Below are positions 17,013 through 25,120 of a stretch of DNA of 64,000 nucleotides, piece after piece; the first letter of the stretch is position 1; each line of letters opens with the position of its first letter. Made by a program: the position numbers and the translations under genes. The notes beneath the pieces were generated by a model, which was not told where the DNA came from, did no database searches, and saw only the letters and a list, made by a program, of their open reading frames with translations. Source of the stretch: CAZMSD01 sp964568855 (GTDB taxonomy: Bacteria > CAIWAD01). The DNA lies in NCBI GenBank assembly GCA_964568855.1, contig CAZMSD010000001.1, positions 124,001 to 188,000 on the forward strand, written 5' to 3'.

Positions 17013-18404
17013 TCAAGGGGACTCAGGATCCTGCGGAACTCCGAATGAAGCCTCCATAACCCGGATGATGCGCCCGGTGGCTCCTCCGCAGCGCTGCACG
17101 AGTCCAAGGGCCGCCGCTCCCGCCCGCTCGCGCTTTCGCGGATCGTCGAGCATGGCCGCCATCGAGTCGAGGAACTGTTCCGAACCTTCACAGGCCAGGC
17201 CGCCACCTGACTCCAGCATGTATTGGGCTTCCTGCGACACGTGGTGCAGGGGGCCGAAGTAGACAGGTATCCCAAAGGCCGCCGCCTCGATCACGCTGTG
17301 CACTCCCGTGGTGAAACCCCCTCCAACATAGGCCAGGGTGGCGCAGGCGTAGAGACCGGCCAGCAGACCCACTCGATCCACCAGCAGCACGGGGATCCCG
17401 GGCTCCCAGGACCCCGCCTCGGCCCCGCGTTCCAGGTCCGGTCCCAGCCGAAGCGCGGAAAGTCTGCGCCAGGGCAGGTCCAGGTCCGCCAGGCGCCGTT
17501 CGACGCCCGCAAGCTGAGCCTCGGCCGGCTCGTGGGGAACCAGCAGCAGGCGCAGACCGGGATGCTTCGCGCGCAGGCGTGCGAAGGCCGGCAGCAGCCG
17601 CTCTTCCCCCGGCGGCCAGGAACTGCCCAGCACCAGAACAGGATGCCCCTCGTGGAACTCCCGCGGAATCGAGGCCAGGGCGACGCTCTCGCGAGCCTGC
17701 TCCACCACGCGGTCGAAGCGCGTCTCTCCCAGGACCTTGACAGGCGCGTCAAGGCCCTTCATCAGTTCCTGGAAACGCTGTCCCATGGATTCGCTCACCG
17801 GCGCCACCAGGTCGAAGAGGGCCAGCATGGCCCGGTTCAAGGGGCGCATGCCGCGCAGCGCCAGTCTCGATTTCGAATGGAAATTGGCGTTGATGAAAAG
17901 CAGCCGGGCCCCGGCCCGACGCGCGGCTCGCAGGTGGTTGGGCCACAGGTCGTGCTTGGTGACCAGCAGCAGGTCCGGCTTGAGCAGGCCCACGAAGCGC
18001 CGGGCCGCCCGCGGAGTATCCAGCGGCAGGTAGCAGTAGAAGTCGAACTCCTCCAGCCGGCCGAGGTGCTCGGGACCCGATGAGGAGTAGAAGCTCAGCA
18101 GCAAGCGGCATCCCCGCGCCTTCAGCCGCCCCGCCAGCGGTCGCACGGCCTCGAACTCGCCCATGCTGGCGCAGTGGATCCAGACCCGCGGGCCCCGCGG
18201 GGCGCCCCGATCATCCAGTTCGCGCAGGGCTGGAACCAGCAGGGAGAAGAGTCCGCGCCGGACCCGCAGATTCCGCCGGATCCCGGGGTGCAGCCTGCCC
18301 GGTCCCTGCACGAGCAGCCACAGCAGCGGAACGAACAGGAGGTTGTAGAGTGCGTAGGCCAAGCCGCCGCCCCGACGCGCCGGACTCCCGCCCTGATGCG
18401 TCAT
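17013..18404 (-). CDS. waaA: 3-deoxy-D-manno-octulosonic acid (Kdo) transferase
   Basis: A 463-residue GT30 glycosyltransferase that adds Kdo from CMP-Kdo to lipid IVA at the inner membrane. It has an N-terminal membrane helix (LAYALYNLLFVPLLWLLVQ), the conserved IHCASMGEFEA segment containing the catalytic Glu, LLVTKHDLWPN and INANFHSKSR, and the C-terminal YVGGGFTTGVHSVIEAAAFGIPVYFGP signature. ATG 18404 has AGGAG 12 bp upstream; longer in-frame readings run into the preceding gene. It starts 10 bp after the heptosyltransferase stop, forming an inner-core LPS pair at the end of an operon. Its presence shows Kdo-type lipopolysaccharide. Confidence 0.95.
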   Translation of the reverse strand: MTHQGGSPARRGGGLAYALYNLLFVPLLWLLVQGPGRLHPGIRRNLRVRRGLFSLLVPALRELDDRGAPRGPRVWIHCASMGEFEAVRPLAGRLKARGCRLLLSFYSSSGPEHLGRLEEFDFYCYLPLDTPRAARRFVGLLKPDLLLVTKHDLWPNHLRAARRAGARLLFINANFHSKSRLALRGMRPLNRAMLALFDLVAPVSESMGQRFQELMKGLDAPVKVLGETRFDRVVEQARESVALASIPREFHEGHPVLVLGSSWPPGEERLLPAFARLRAKHPGLRLLLVPHEPAEAQLAGVERRLADLDLPWRRLSALRLGPDLERGAEAGSWEPGIPVLLVDRVGLLAGLYACATLAYVGGGFTTGVHSVIEAAAFGIPVYFGPLHHVSQEAQYMLESGGGLACEGSEQFLDSMAAMLDDPRKRERAGAAALGLVQRCGGATGRIIRVMEASFGVPQDPESP

Positions 18405-18414
18405 GAGGGAACTC

Positions 18415-19437
18415 CTAAAGCTCCAGGTAGCGCGCGAGTACTTCGTCCGGTGCCAGCTCGCGCATGCAGCGGAAATGCCCCAGCGGACAGCGCCGGCGCC
18501 CGATGTGTCCGCAGGGGCGACATTCCAGTTTTCGCTCCAGCACCTGGATTGTATCACCGGCGGGAAAGAATCCCAGTTCGCGGGTGGTGGAGCCGAATAG
18601 CGCCAGGCCGGGTATCCCGGCCGCCGCGGCCATGTGCATCAGTCCTGTATCACAACAGATGACGCGCCGGGCCCCGGCCACCAGCCCGGCCGATCCGGCC
18701 AGGTCCAGGCTCCCGCAGCAGGACTCGATCCGTTCCGGGGCCAGTGCTGCCATCCGCCGGCCCAGGCGCTCTTCCGCCGTCCCGCCGGCGATGCGCAGCG
18801 GCAGCGAACTGCGATCGAGCAGCCGCTCTACGAACTGGATCCAGTAGTCCTCCGGCCAGGCCTTTGTCCCCAGCCCGGCGGCCGGGACCAGCAGTTCCCA
18901 GGCGGCGCCCTCCCTGAACAGGCGGCGTCCATCCACCACCAGGCGAGGCGGGTCGTCCTGCATCCCGGGCTCGAAGCCGGCCAGGTTCAAGTACCTCCGG
19001 TAGACGGGCGGGGCATCCAGTTTCAGCCTGGATGCCAGCCGGCGGGCGTGGACCCGCAGCAACTTCTGGGTCCTGAACTTCGGCAGGCGCCGGACGGGCA
19101 GTCCCATGCTCAGTAAGCGGCTGCGCGGGTTGTTGTGCAGATCGAGCAGGCAGGCCGGATGAAGCTCCACGAGTCGGCGCCTGATCCTTCGCAGTTCCGT
19201 CAGTCCGCCGCCCTCGGGCAGGTGTAACACCTCGTCGACGGCGGGCCAGCCGCCGGGAATCGATGCATATGCTTCCTTGGTGACGAAGAGCAGCCTGCGC
19301 CGGGGCGCCGCTTCCTTCAGCAGGCGCGGCAGGGGTTCGGCCAGCAGGATGTCCCCCATGGAGGAGAAACGGATCAGGACGAGCGGCCCGTCGGGAACCC
19401 CTGCAGGGATCGTCCGGGGAGCACGGAGGCCGGCCAC
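18415..19437 (-). CDS. ADP-heptose:LPS heptosyltransferase-type GT9
   Basis: A 340-residue GT9-family enzyme expected to add heptose to the LPS inner core. Visible motifs: VLIRFSSMGDILLAEPL at the N-terminus, LLVPAAGLGTKAWPEDYW, CCDTGLMHMAAAAGIPGLALFGST, and the C-terminal Cys cluster CRPCGHIGRRRCPLGHFRCM typical of this family. The start is set at GTG 19437, which lies 23 bp after the apbE stop with a GGGGAG 12 bp upstream; a frame open to 19647 overlaps apbE and is not protein-like there. It feeds directly into waaA. Heptosyltransferase I versus II cannot be settled from sequence. Confidence 0.88.
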   Translation of the reverse strand: MAGLRAPRTIPAGVPDGPLVLIRFSSMGDILLAEPLPRLLKEAAPRRRLLFVTKEAYASIPGGWPAVDEVLHLPEGGGLTELRRIRRRLVELHPACLLDLHNNPRSRLLSMGLPVRRLPKFRTQKLLRVHARRLASRLKLDAPPVYRRYLNLAGFEPGMQDDPPRLVVDGRRLFREGAAWELLVPAAGLGTKAWPEDYWIQFVERLLDRSSLPLRIAGGTAEERLGRRMAALAPERIESCCGSLDLAGSAGLVAGARRVICCDTGLMHMAAAAGIPGLALFGSTTRELGFFPAGDTIQVLERKLECRPCGHIGRRRCPLGHFRCMRELAPDEVLARYLEL

Positions 19438-19460
19438 GGCGCGGTTCTTCTCCCCGGAGA

Positions 19461-20504
19461 TCAGGGACGCTCGAAATACTGTTCCGCCCCGCTGCTGAAC
19501 CTGAGCCGTGCGTTCGCTTCGCTGCTCAGCACCAGGACCTCCGTGTCCGGAAGATCCTCGACGAGGCGGATTCCCTCCTCGGCTCCCATCAGGAAGACCG
19601 CTGTGCTGAGCATGTCGGCGCGCTCCGCTTCGGCCGAAAGCACCCACACGGCCAGGGTACGGCCGCCGGGCCGGCCGGTCGCCGGATCGATCAGGTGGTT
19701 CACTTCCAGGTCGTTCAGGGCGATCCGCCGCTGGTCCACCGCGGCCCTGCCCAGGGCCCGGTCGCGCAGTTTCAGACGTCCCAGGCGCTCCTCCGGGTTA
19801 CGCGGGTCCGCGAGATCGACGGACCAGAATCCACCGTCGGGGCCCTGGCCCAGGACCCGCGTGCTGCCGCCCAGTCGCAGCTCGAGGTTCATGTAGCCCC
19901 GCTGGACCAGGAAGGATTTCGACTGGTCCAGCACGTATCCTTCCAGCACCTGCTCGAGGTCGATCTCCATGCCTTTCTGCGAGAGCAGGACTCCAAGATC
20001 CACCACGAAGGTGCCGCCCTGGTTCACCAAGGCTAGTACGGAATCGATGGCCGCCTGTTCCGGCGCCGCACGGTTCACGCGGGGGATGGGGGATCGACCT
20101 TCGGGGGAGGCGGCTGCGAATTCCGCCTCGCGGTAACCCCACAACCGGTACAGGGGACCGCAGAGGAAATCGAAACTCTCCCCGCTTTCCCGCTTGTACT
20201 TGAAGCAGCGCATCAGCAGATCATAGGTGGCCCGGCTCATGGTGCCGCTGCGCAATCCGGCCAGCGCATTCACCTGGGCGATCTCCGAGCCCGGTCCCTC
20301 CACCGCCAGCAGCTGCAGCAGTTCGCCCATCCTGGCTCTGGCGGCCGCCAGGTCCTCCTCCACCGGCTTGTCCTGGGGCGGCGACAGGATACGAATCGAG
20401 AACTCGCGGCCCTCGATCCAGCCCTCGAGTTCCGCGGTGCGTTCGGGTCCCGCGCAACCCACCAGGTACAGCGTGCACAATAGAAGCGTTCCCAACCTGC
20501 TCAT
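19461..20504 (-). CDS. apbE: FAD:protein FMN transferase lipoprotein (ApbE)
   Basis: A 347-residue exported flavin transferase that attaches FMN to Thr residues of extracytoplasmic redox proteins such as Rnf/Nqr subunits. ATG 20504 sits behind GGAGGCCAA and opens a lipoprotein signal (LGTLLLCTLYLVGC, lipobox LVGC). The family signatures NHLIDPATGRPGGRTLAVWVLSAEAERADMLSTAVFLMG are clear. The segment that is usually ALSTSG reads AAVDQRR and the inner loop is longer than usual, so it is a divergent member. It sits between a polyprenyl synthase and heptosyltransferase genes, which says little about its target. Confidence 0.88.
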   Translation of the reverse strand: MSRLGTLLLCTLYLVGCAGPERTAELEGWIEGREFSIRILSPPQDKPVEEDLAAARARMGELLQLLAVEGPGSEIAQVNALAGLRSGTMSRATYDLLMRCFKYKRESGESFDFLCGPLYRLWGYREAEFAAASPEGRSPIPRVNRAAPEQAAIDSVLALVNQGGTFVVDLGVLLSQKGMEIDLEQVLEGYVLDQSKSFLVQRGYMNLELRLGGSTRVLGQGPDGGFWSVDLADPRNPEERLGRLKLRDRALGRAAVDQRRIALNDLEVNHLIDPATGRPGGRTLAVWVLSAEAERADMLSTAVFLMGAEEGIRLVEDLPDTEVLVLSSEANARLRFSSGAEQYFERP

Positions 20505-20542
20505 TTGGCCTCCTGCTTGGGCGGTCCTCCGCCGACTACGAT

Positions 20543-21517
20543 TCAATGACTGCGCTGCACGGCGAACTCGCTGAAGTCCCGCAGACTCTTCCTCACCCCG
20601 CTGTCCGGAAAGACCTCCAGGCATCTGAGGGCCTGCCGGCTGGTTTCCTCCGCCCGGGAGCGCGCATAATCCACACCACCATACTCCACCGCGAAACGCA
20701 CCACGCGACGGATGTCCATGAAACGCGGACGGGCCACCATCCGCCGGATCCGCTTCACTTCACCGGCGGGGGCCATCCGGAAGGCGTGCAGCAGGGGCAG
20801 GGTGATCTTGCGTTCCTTGAGATCCCCGCCCACGGGTTTGCCGATCAACTTCTCGCTGCCCAGGTAATCCAGGAGGTCGTCCTGGATCTGAAAAGCCACG
20901 CCGATGCGCTCGCCGAATTCCTTGAGGGCCCTGCCCTGTTCCTCGTCCACGCCGGCGGAAATGCCTCCCAGGCAGCAGGACGCTCCCAGCAGGGCGCCCG
21001 TCTTGTTGGAGATCATCCGGTAATAGGTTTCCTCGTCCATGTCCAGGTTCTTCGCGCGGGCAGCCTGGTCCAGTTCGCCCTGGGCCAGCCGGCGGGCGGT
21101 GCGGGCCAGGATCTCGAAGACCCGCGGATCCCCGCACTCGAGCATGGCCAGCAGGCTGTTCGCAAGCAGGTAGTCGCCGAAAAGGACGCTGATCTTGTTG
21201 CCGAAGACGCTGTTCAGACTCGGCCTGCCCCGACGCAGGGAGCTTTTGTCCACCACGTCGTCGTGCAGCAGCGTGGCGTTGTGCAGCAGCTCCACCACCA
21301 CGGCCGCGAAGTGGCTGCCCTCGCTGACCTCGCCCGCCAGGCGCGCGCAGAGGTAGGTCAAGGTCGGCCGCAGCAGTTTGCCCCGGCTGCGGCCCAGGAA
21401 GCGGATCACCTGGTCCACGATGGGCGTCCGGCGGGTCCGGATGGCTTCCTCGTAGCGCGTCCTGAATTCGCGCAGGTCGCCTTCCACCAGTGTTTGGATG
21501 TCTTCCAGGCGGATCAT
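20543..21517 (-). CDS. ispB: Polyprenyl diphosphate synthase (octaprenyl/heptaprenyl type)
   Basis: A 324-residue all-trans prenyltransferase that elongates farnesyl/geranylgeranyl diphosphate with isopentenyl diphosphate, giving the side chain of menaquinone or ubiquinone. Both aspartate-rich motifs are present: LLHDDVVDKSSLRRGRPS and FQIQDDLLDYLG, plus KTGALLGASCCLGG. The residues before the first motif (ELLHNATLLHDD) are small, consistent with long-chain product. A UbiA-type prenyltransferase encoded at 37.7 kb could use its product. Its start codon lies 25 bp past the inverted-repeat element that separates it from tyrS. Confidence 0.94.
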   Translation of the reverse strand: MIRLEDIQTLVEGDLREFRTRYEEAIRTRRTPIVDQVIRFLGRSRGKLLRPTLTYLCARLAGEVSEGSHFAAVVVELLHNATLLHDDVVDKSSLRRGRPSLNSVFGNKISVLFGDYLLANSLLAMLECGDPRVFEILARTARRLAQGELDQAARAKNLDMDEETYYRMISNKTGALLGASCCLGGISAGVDEEQGRALKEFGERIGVAFQIQDDLLDYLGSEKLIGKPVGGDLKERKITLPLLHAFRMAPAGEVKRIRRMVARPRFMDIRRVVRFAVEYGGVDYARSRAEETSRQALRCLEVFPDSGVRKSLRDFSEFAVQRSH

Positions 21518-21542
21518 CCGCTCCCCGATCTACCGGGATCCC

Positions 21543-21709
21543 TAGGAGTCTGTCGGACTTAGGGGTTCGTAACGAAAATTTCAGATGGCGAGCAGATTTG
21601 TGCGAAAAAATAAGAAGCATAGCTAAAGCTATGTTTCGCAATTTTTTCGTGCATAGATGCCGTCCAGCTGGAATTTGCAGTAGATCATCCTAAGTCCGAC
21701 AGACTCCTA
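21543..21709. mobile_element. 167-bp MITE-like element with perfect 21-bp terminal inverted repeats
   Basis: Positions 21543-21563 and 21689-21709 are exact inverted repeats (TAGGAGTCTGTCGGACTTAG plus one G, and its complement). The interior is AT-rich and itself imperfectly palindromic, with an apex around CATAGCTAAAGCTATG near 21620. There is no coding capacity. If the outer TA is a target duplication, it would fit a TA-targeting transposase family, but I cannot name the parent. The TAG of the right repeat is the stop codon of tyrS. RNA from tyrS into ispB would fold into one long hairpin. Confidence 0.85.
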
Positions 21710-22918
21710 ATGGACCTTCAAGAAACGTCGCTTGCCAACCTTCACAACTCGCGGATTTCCCGGCCCGATCTCCAGCATCTCGTCGACCACCTTCTCGCCC
21801 TCGATGGAAACGGCGCCCTGGCGCACGAGCTTGCGCGCCTCGCCCTTGCTGTTGACCAGGCCTTCGCTGAGCAGGAGGTCCAACAGCGGAACAGCTTCCT
21901 CGAGGCGCTTCTCCGACATCTCGTCGGGGGTTCCCCGCTTGCGGAAGATTTCGTCGAATTCCTGTTCCGCCGTCCCGGCGGCGCCCGCGTCGTGGTAGAT
22001 GCGCACCAGCTCGCGTCCCAGCCGGCGCTTCAGCAGCGCCGGGTTGACGCTGGCCTCCTCGAGCTGCCGGCCGATCTCGCGCAGCTCGGCCAGGGGCAGA
22101 TCGGTGCCCAGCTCGAACCAGCGGTAGATCAGCGAGTCCGGGATGCTCATGGTGCGGCCGAAGATCTCGCGGGGGCTGTCGTTCACGCCCACGTAGTTGT
22201 CCAGGCTCTTGGACATCTTCTGCACGCCGTCCGTGCCTTCCAGGATGGGCATGGTGAGTATCACCTGGGCTTCCTGGCCGTAGTGCTCCTGCAGGGTGCG
22301 CCCCACCAGCAGGTTGAATTTCTGGTCGGTGCCCCCCAGCTCCACGTCGGCCTTCAGCGCCACGCTGTCGTAGCCCTGGATCAGCGGGTAGAGGAATTCG
22401 AGCAGGGCGATGGGCTGCCCCTCAGCGTAGCGCAGGCTGAAATCGTCGCGCTCGAGCAGCCGGGCAACGGTGTAGCGGGCAGTGATTTCCAGGAAATCGT
22501 AGATGTCGATGTCGGCGAACCACTCGCTGTTGAAGCGGATCTCGGTCCGTTCGGCATCCAGCAGCTTGAAGATCTGGCTCTTGTAGGTTTCCGCGTTGGC
22601 CAGCACTTCTTCGCGGTTTAGCCGGGCGCGCGTTTTCGAGCGGCCGCTGGGATCGCCCATCATGCCCGTGAAATCCCCGATCAGGAAGACCACCCGATGG
22701 CCCAGTTTCTGGAAGCAGCGCAGCTTGTTGATCACTACCGCGTGTCCGATGTGCAGATCGGGCGCCGAGGGGTCGGCGCCGAACTTCACCAGCAGCGGCC
22801 TTCCCGTGTCACGGGACCGGTGGAGCTTCTTCTCCAGCTCCTCGACGGGCAGCGCCTCGGCGGCGCCCCGCAGGATCTCCTCCAGCTGCTCGTCGACCGG
22901 GGGAAAGGGAGAACTCAA
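21707..22918 (-). CDS. tyrS: Tyrosyl-tRNA synthetase
   Basis: A 403-residue class I synthetase charging tRNA-Tyr. It has the HIGH-type motif DLHIGHAV, catalytic loop VFLIGDFTGMMGDPSGRS, KMSKS loop in VQKMSKSLDN and a C-terminal S4 RNA-binding domain (EARKLVRQGAVSIEGEKV), as in the shorter bacterial TyrRS type. The start is a TTG at 22918 overlapping the smpB stop (TTGA), preceded by AAAGGA; longer in-frame readings enter smpB. The stop codon TAG is contributed by the inverted-repeat element inserted just behind it. Confidence 0.95.
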   Translation of the reverse strand: MSSPFPPVDEQLEEILRGAAEALPVEELEKKLHRSRDTGRPLLVKFGADPSAPDLHIGHAVVINKLRCFQKLGHRVVFLIGDFTGMMGDPSGRSKTRARLNREEVLANAETYKSQIFKLLDAERTEIRFNSEWFADIDIYDFLEITARYTVARLLERDDFSLRYAEGQPIALLEFLYPLIQGYDSVALKADVELGGTDQKFNLLVGRTLQEHYGQEAQVILTMPILEGTDGVQKMSKSLDNYVGVNDSPREIFGRTMSIPDSLIYRWFELGTDLPLAELREIGRQLEEASVNPALLKRRLGRELVRIYHDAGAAGTAEQEFDEIFRKRGTPDEMSEKRLEEAVPLLDLLLSEGLVNSKGEARKLVRQGAVSIEGEKVVDEMLEIGPGNPRVVKVGKRRFLKVH

Positions 22919-23400
22919 TGCCGGATCCTTTCCTTGATGATCCTCCTCAGCTCGCGATCGCTCTCGCGCCGGCTGATCTCGCTCCGCTTGTCGTGCTTGC
23001 GTTTCCCCGTAACCAGGGCCAGGCGGCACTTCACCAGGTGCTTCTTCCAGTAGAGCGCCAGCGGAACCAGGGTGTGGCTCTTGTTCTCCACTTCGATACG
23101 GATCCGGCGGATCTCCGAGGCGTGCAGCAGCAGCTTGCGCATCCGCAGCTCCTCGTGAGCGCCGAAGCGGCCGTGGGCGTAGGGCGAGATGTGCATGTCC
23201 ACAAGGAAGACCTCGCCCTTGATCACCCGGCCGTAGGACTCCTTGAGACTCACCTGGCCTTCGCGACAGGACTTGACCTCGGTTCCCAGGAGCTGGATGC
23301 CCGCTTCCCAGGTCTGCAGGATCCGGTAATCGTGGCGGGCCTTGCGGTTCTGCGCAATGACGCGCTCCCGCTCACCTTCGGCTTTCTTCTTTCCAGCCAA
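22915..23400 (-). CDS. smpB: SsrA-binding protein
   Basis: A 161-residue tmRNA partner for ribosome rescue. It shows the core NRKARHDYRILQTWEAGIQLLGTEVKS, SYGRVIKGEVFLVDMHISPYAHG and LALVTGKRKHDKR segments, with a highly basic C-terminal helix that enters the mRNA channel. The start is TTG (23400) behind GGGGAGA. The stop overlaps the tyrS start by 4 bp. Length is normal for the family. Confidence 0.96.
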   Translation of the reverse strand: MAGKKKAEGERERVIAQNRKARHDYRILQTWEAGIQLLGTEVKSCREGQVSLKESYGRVIKGEVFLVDMHISPYAHGRFGAHEELRMRKLLLHASEIRRIRIEVENKSHTLVPLALYWKKHLVKCRLALVTGKRKHDKRSEISRRESDRELRRIIKERIRH

Positions 23401-23437
23401 GGTTCTCCCCGCCAGACGGAATCCACAAGCGGCGGAA

Positions 23438-23995
23438 TCAGTCTTCCGGCATCTTCCAGCCGAAGAGCCGGTTCACGTGCTGCACCACGTCCACGTAGTC
23501 CATGGCTTCGATCAAGGGGATATCGTGTTCCCGGCTCAATCGAGTGAACAGGGAGTCCTGGTTGCCGCCTTCCAGAACGATGATCTGGCTGCTGGCCAGC
23601 GCGGCCGGCTCGATGAACCGGTCCGAGAGGACGCCGCGCCGCGTCTCACGCCCCAGGTGCAGGCAGACCAGGCGGATCCGCCGCTCCGCCGCCGCCTCGA
23701 TCAGGCCCTGCACCCGGTCCAGTTCCAGGTCCGTCGCATCCTTGGCCTGGCCCAGGCCCTTGGAGGATCCGCCCGCCACGACCACCAGCGTTTCCACTCC
23801 CTTAAGCGAATCAGGGTGGGCCTTGGCCAGCACGCGCGGCTCTTCGCAGCCCGCGCGGAGAAAGATCTGCCGGGCGATCAGCAGGTCGTTGCTCTGGCCG
23901 GCGCTGGTGATCAGCAGCCGGTCGCTGAAGGTGGCCGCCTCAAGCACCAGCAGGGCGCCGCAGAGGGCGGCCAGAAAGAGGGCTGTTCGTTTCAT
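23438..23995 (-). CDS. Exported DUF6305-like protein
   Basis: A 185-residue protein. ATG 23995 opens a signal peptide (MKRTALFLAALCGALLVLEA). The mature part begins with LLITSAGQSNDLLIARQIFLRAG and contains VVVAGGSSKGLG, LVCLHLGRETRRGVLSDRFI, LEGGNQDSLF and IPLIEAMDYVDVVQHVNRLFGW, which I match from memory to the DUF6305 family of periplasmic proteins of unknown function. The alternating beta-strands and small-residue loops suggest a Rossmann-like fold. It precedes smpB by 37 bp and may lead that operon. The family label is tentative. Confidence 0.65.
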   Translation of the reverse strand: MKRTALFLAALCGALLVLEAATFSDRLLITSAGQSNDLLIARQIFLRAGCEEPRVLAKAHPDSLKGVETLVVVAGGSSKGLGQAKDATDLELDRVQGLIEAAAERRIRLVCLHLGRETRRGVLSDRFIEPAALASSQIIVLEGGNQDSLFTRLSREHDIPLIEAMDYVDVVQHVNRLFGWKMPED

Positions 23996-24166
23996 CGTAT
24001 GTCGATCCGCCTTCGCAGTTGAGGCCTCACCTGCGCAATGCCGTGAAATCCTGTAACACATCGCCGGCCGCACCGGCCGATACAGTGCGGACAACTGAAC
24101 TTAAAAAGCTAAGAAAAGCCCGCCAGCGACGCCCGGTTGACGCCTGCTTTCGCCCAGCGGGGGGAT

Positions 24167-24985
24167 TCATTCCTCCGCAGCCGCGGCGCCGGNNNNNNNN
24201 NNNNNNNNNNNNNNNNNNNNNNNNNNNNNNNNNNNNNNNNNNNNNNNNNNNNNNNNNNNNNNNNNNNNNNNNNNNNNNNNNNNNNNNNNNNNGGCGCCGG
24301 AGATCACGAAGCCCCGGATGCCCATCAGGAAGCCGCCCTGGAGAATGAACATGCGGAAGAAGTGCCAGGGAGGATCCAGCAGCAGCAGCAGTCGACCCCA
24401 GCGGCGATTCCTATCGAACAGTTCACACGCCATGTGCGTCGTGTAGCCGTTCAGTTTCTCCAGCTGGTGTTCCAGGTCACGGTATGGCCAGTGATGGATC
24501 ACCCCGGGCAGTCTTTTCGTTCGGCAACCCTCGCCCCGCACGCTGGCGTGCACCCGGGAGCCGCCGAAGCGGGCCCGCCGCCGGTTGAAGAGCGCCGTGC
24601 AGGAATCGCTGCGCCAGTCCGTCCAGTCCACCCAGGCTCCCAGGTAGTGGCTGCGCCTGCGGATGCGATAGATGCGATCCTCTCTGTCGAAATCGACCGT
24701 CTTCAGTCCCGCCTCGAAACCGCCGGCCAGCTCTTCGTCAGCGTCGATGGCCAGGATCCAATCGTGGGCGGCGGCGTCCACCGCGGCGTTCTTCTGATCC
24801 ACGAAGGAATGGAAATCGCGCTTAAGGACCCTGGCGCCCAGTGCGGCGGCGATTTCCCGCGTGCGGTCCGTGGAGTGGCTGTCCAGCACCAGGACTTCCG
24901 CGCACCAGGGTTTCAGGCTCTCGACTGCCCTCGCGATGTGCGCCTCTTCGTTCAGGGTGATGATTATTCCGGAAATCTTCGCCAT
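24167..24985 (-). CDS. GT2 glycosyltransferase (WaaE/KdtX-like), 3' end lost in assembly gap
   Basis: The N-terminal ~230 residues are a GT-A family 2 transferase: ISGIIITLNEEAHIARAVESL, LVLDSHSTDRT (nucleotide-sugar binding) and the DxD-like IDADEEL, followed by HYLGAWVDWTDW and VIHHWPYRD, the pattern of the LPS-core beta-glucosyl/heptosyl transferase WaaE/KdtX. The gene runs into the 100-N gap at 24193, so the C-terminus and true stop are unknown; the end coordinate shown is only the end of the reading frame across the gap. It is divergent from msbA with a 135-bp shared promoter region (24986-25120). Confidence 0.85.
   Translation of the reverse strand: MAKISGIIITLNEEAHIARAVESLKPWCAEVLVLDSHSTDRTREIAAALGARVLKRDFHSFVDQKNAAVDAAAHDWILAIDADEELAGGFEAGLKTVDFDREDRIYRIRRRSHYLGAWVDWTDWRSDSCTALFNRRRARFGGSRVHASVRGEGCRTKRLPGVIHHWPYRDLEHQLEKLNGYTTHMACELFDRNRRWGRLLLLLDPPWHFFRMFILQGGFLMGIRGFVISGAXXXXXXXXXXXXXXXXXXXXXXXXXXXXXXXXXXGAAAAEE
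24193..24292. other. Assembly gap (100 N)
   Basis: Exactly 100 N, the conventional placeholder for a gap of unknown length. It interrupts the 3' part of the GT2 gene. Flanks are GC-rich (CGGCGCCGG on both sides), which suggests a repeat or hairpin broke the assembly. Confidence 0.99.
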
Positions 24986-25120
24986 GTCCGCTCGCCTCCG
25001 CTGACGCCATCACGATCCCCGCCGCCGGGCGAAATGTACCACTTCCTCCCAGGAGCCCTCCGGCGATCACGTCGCCGGAACCCCGGACCGGCAGACTCCC
25101 GGGCTTCCTATATTACAGCG

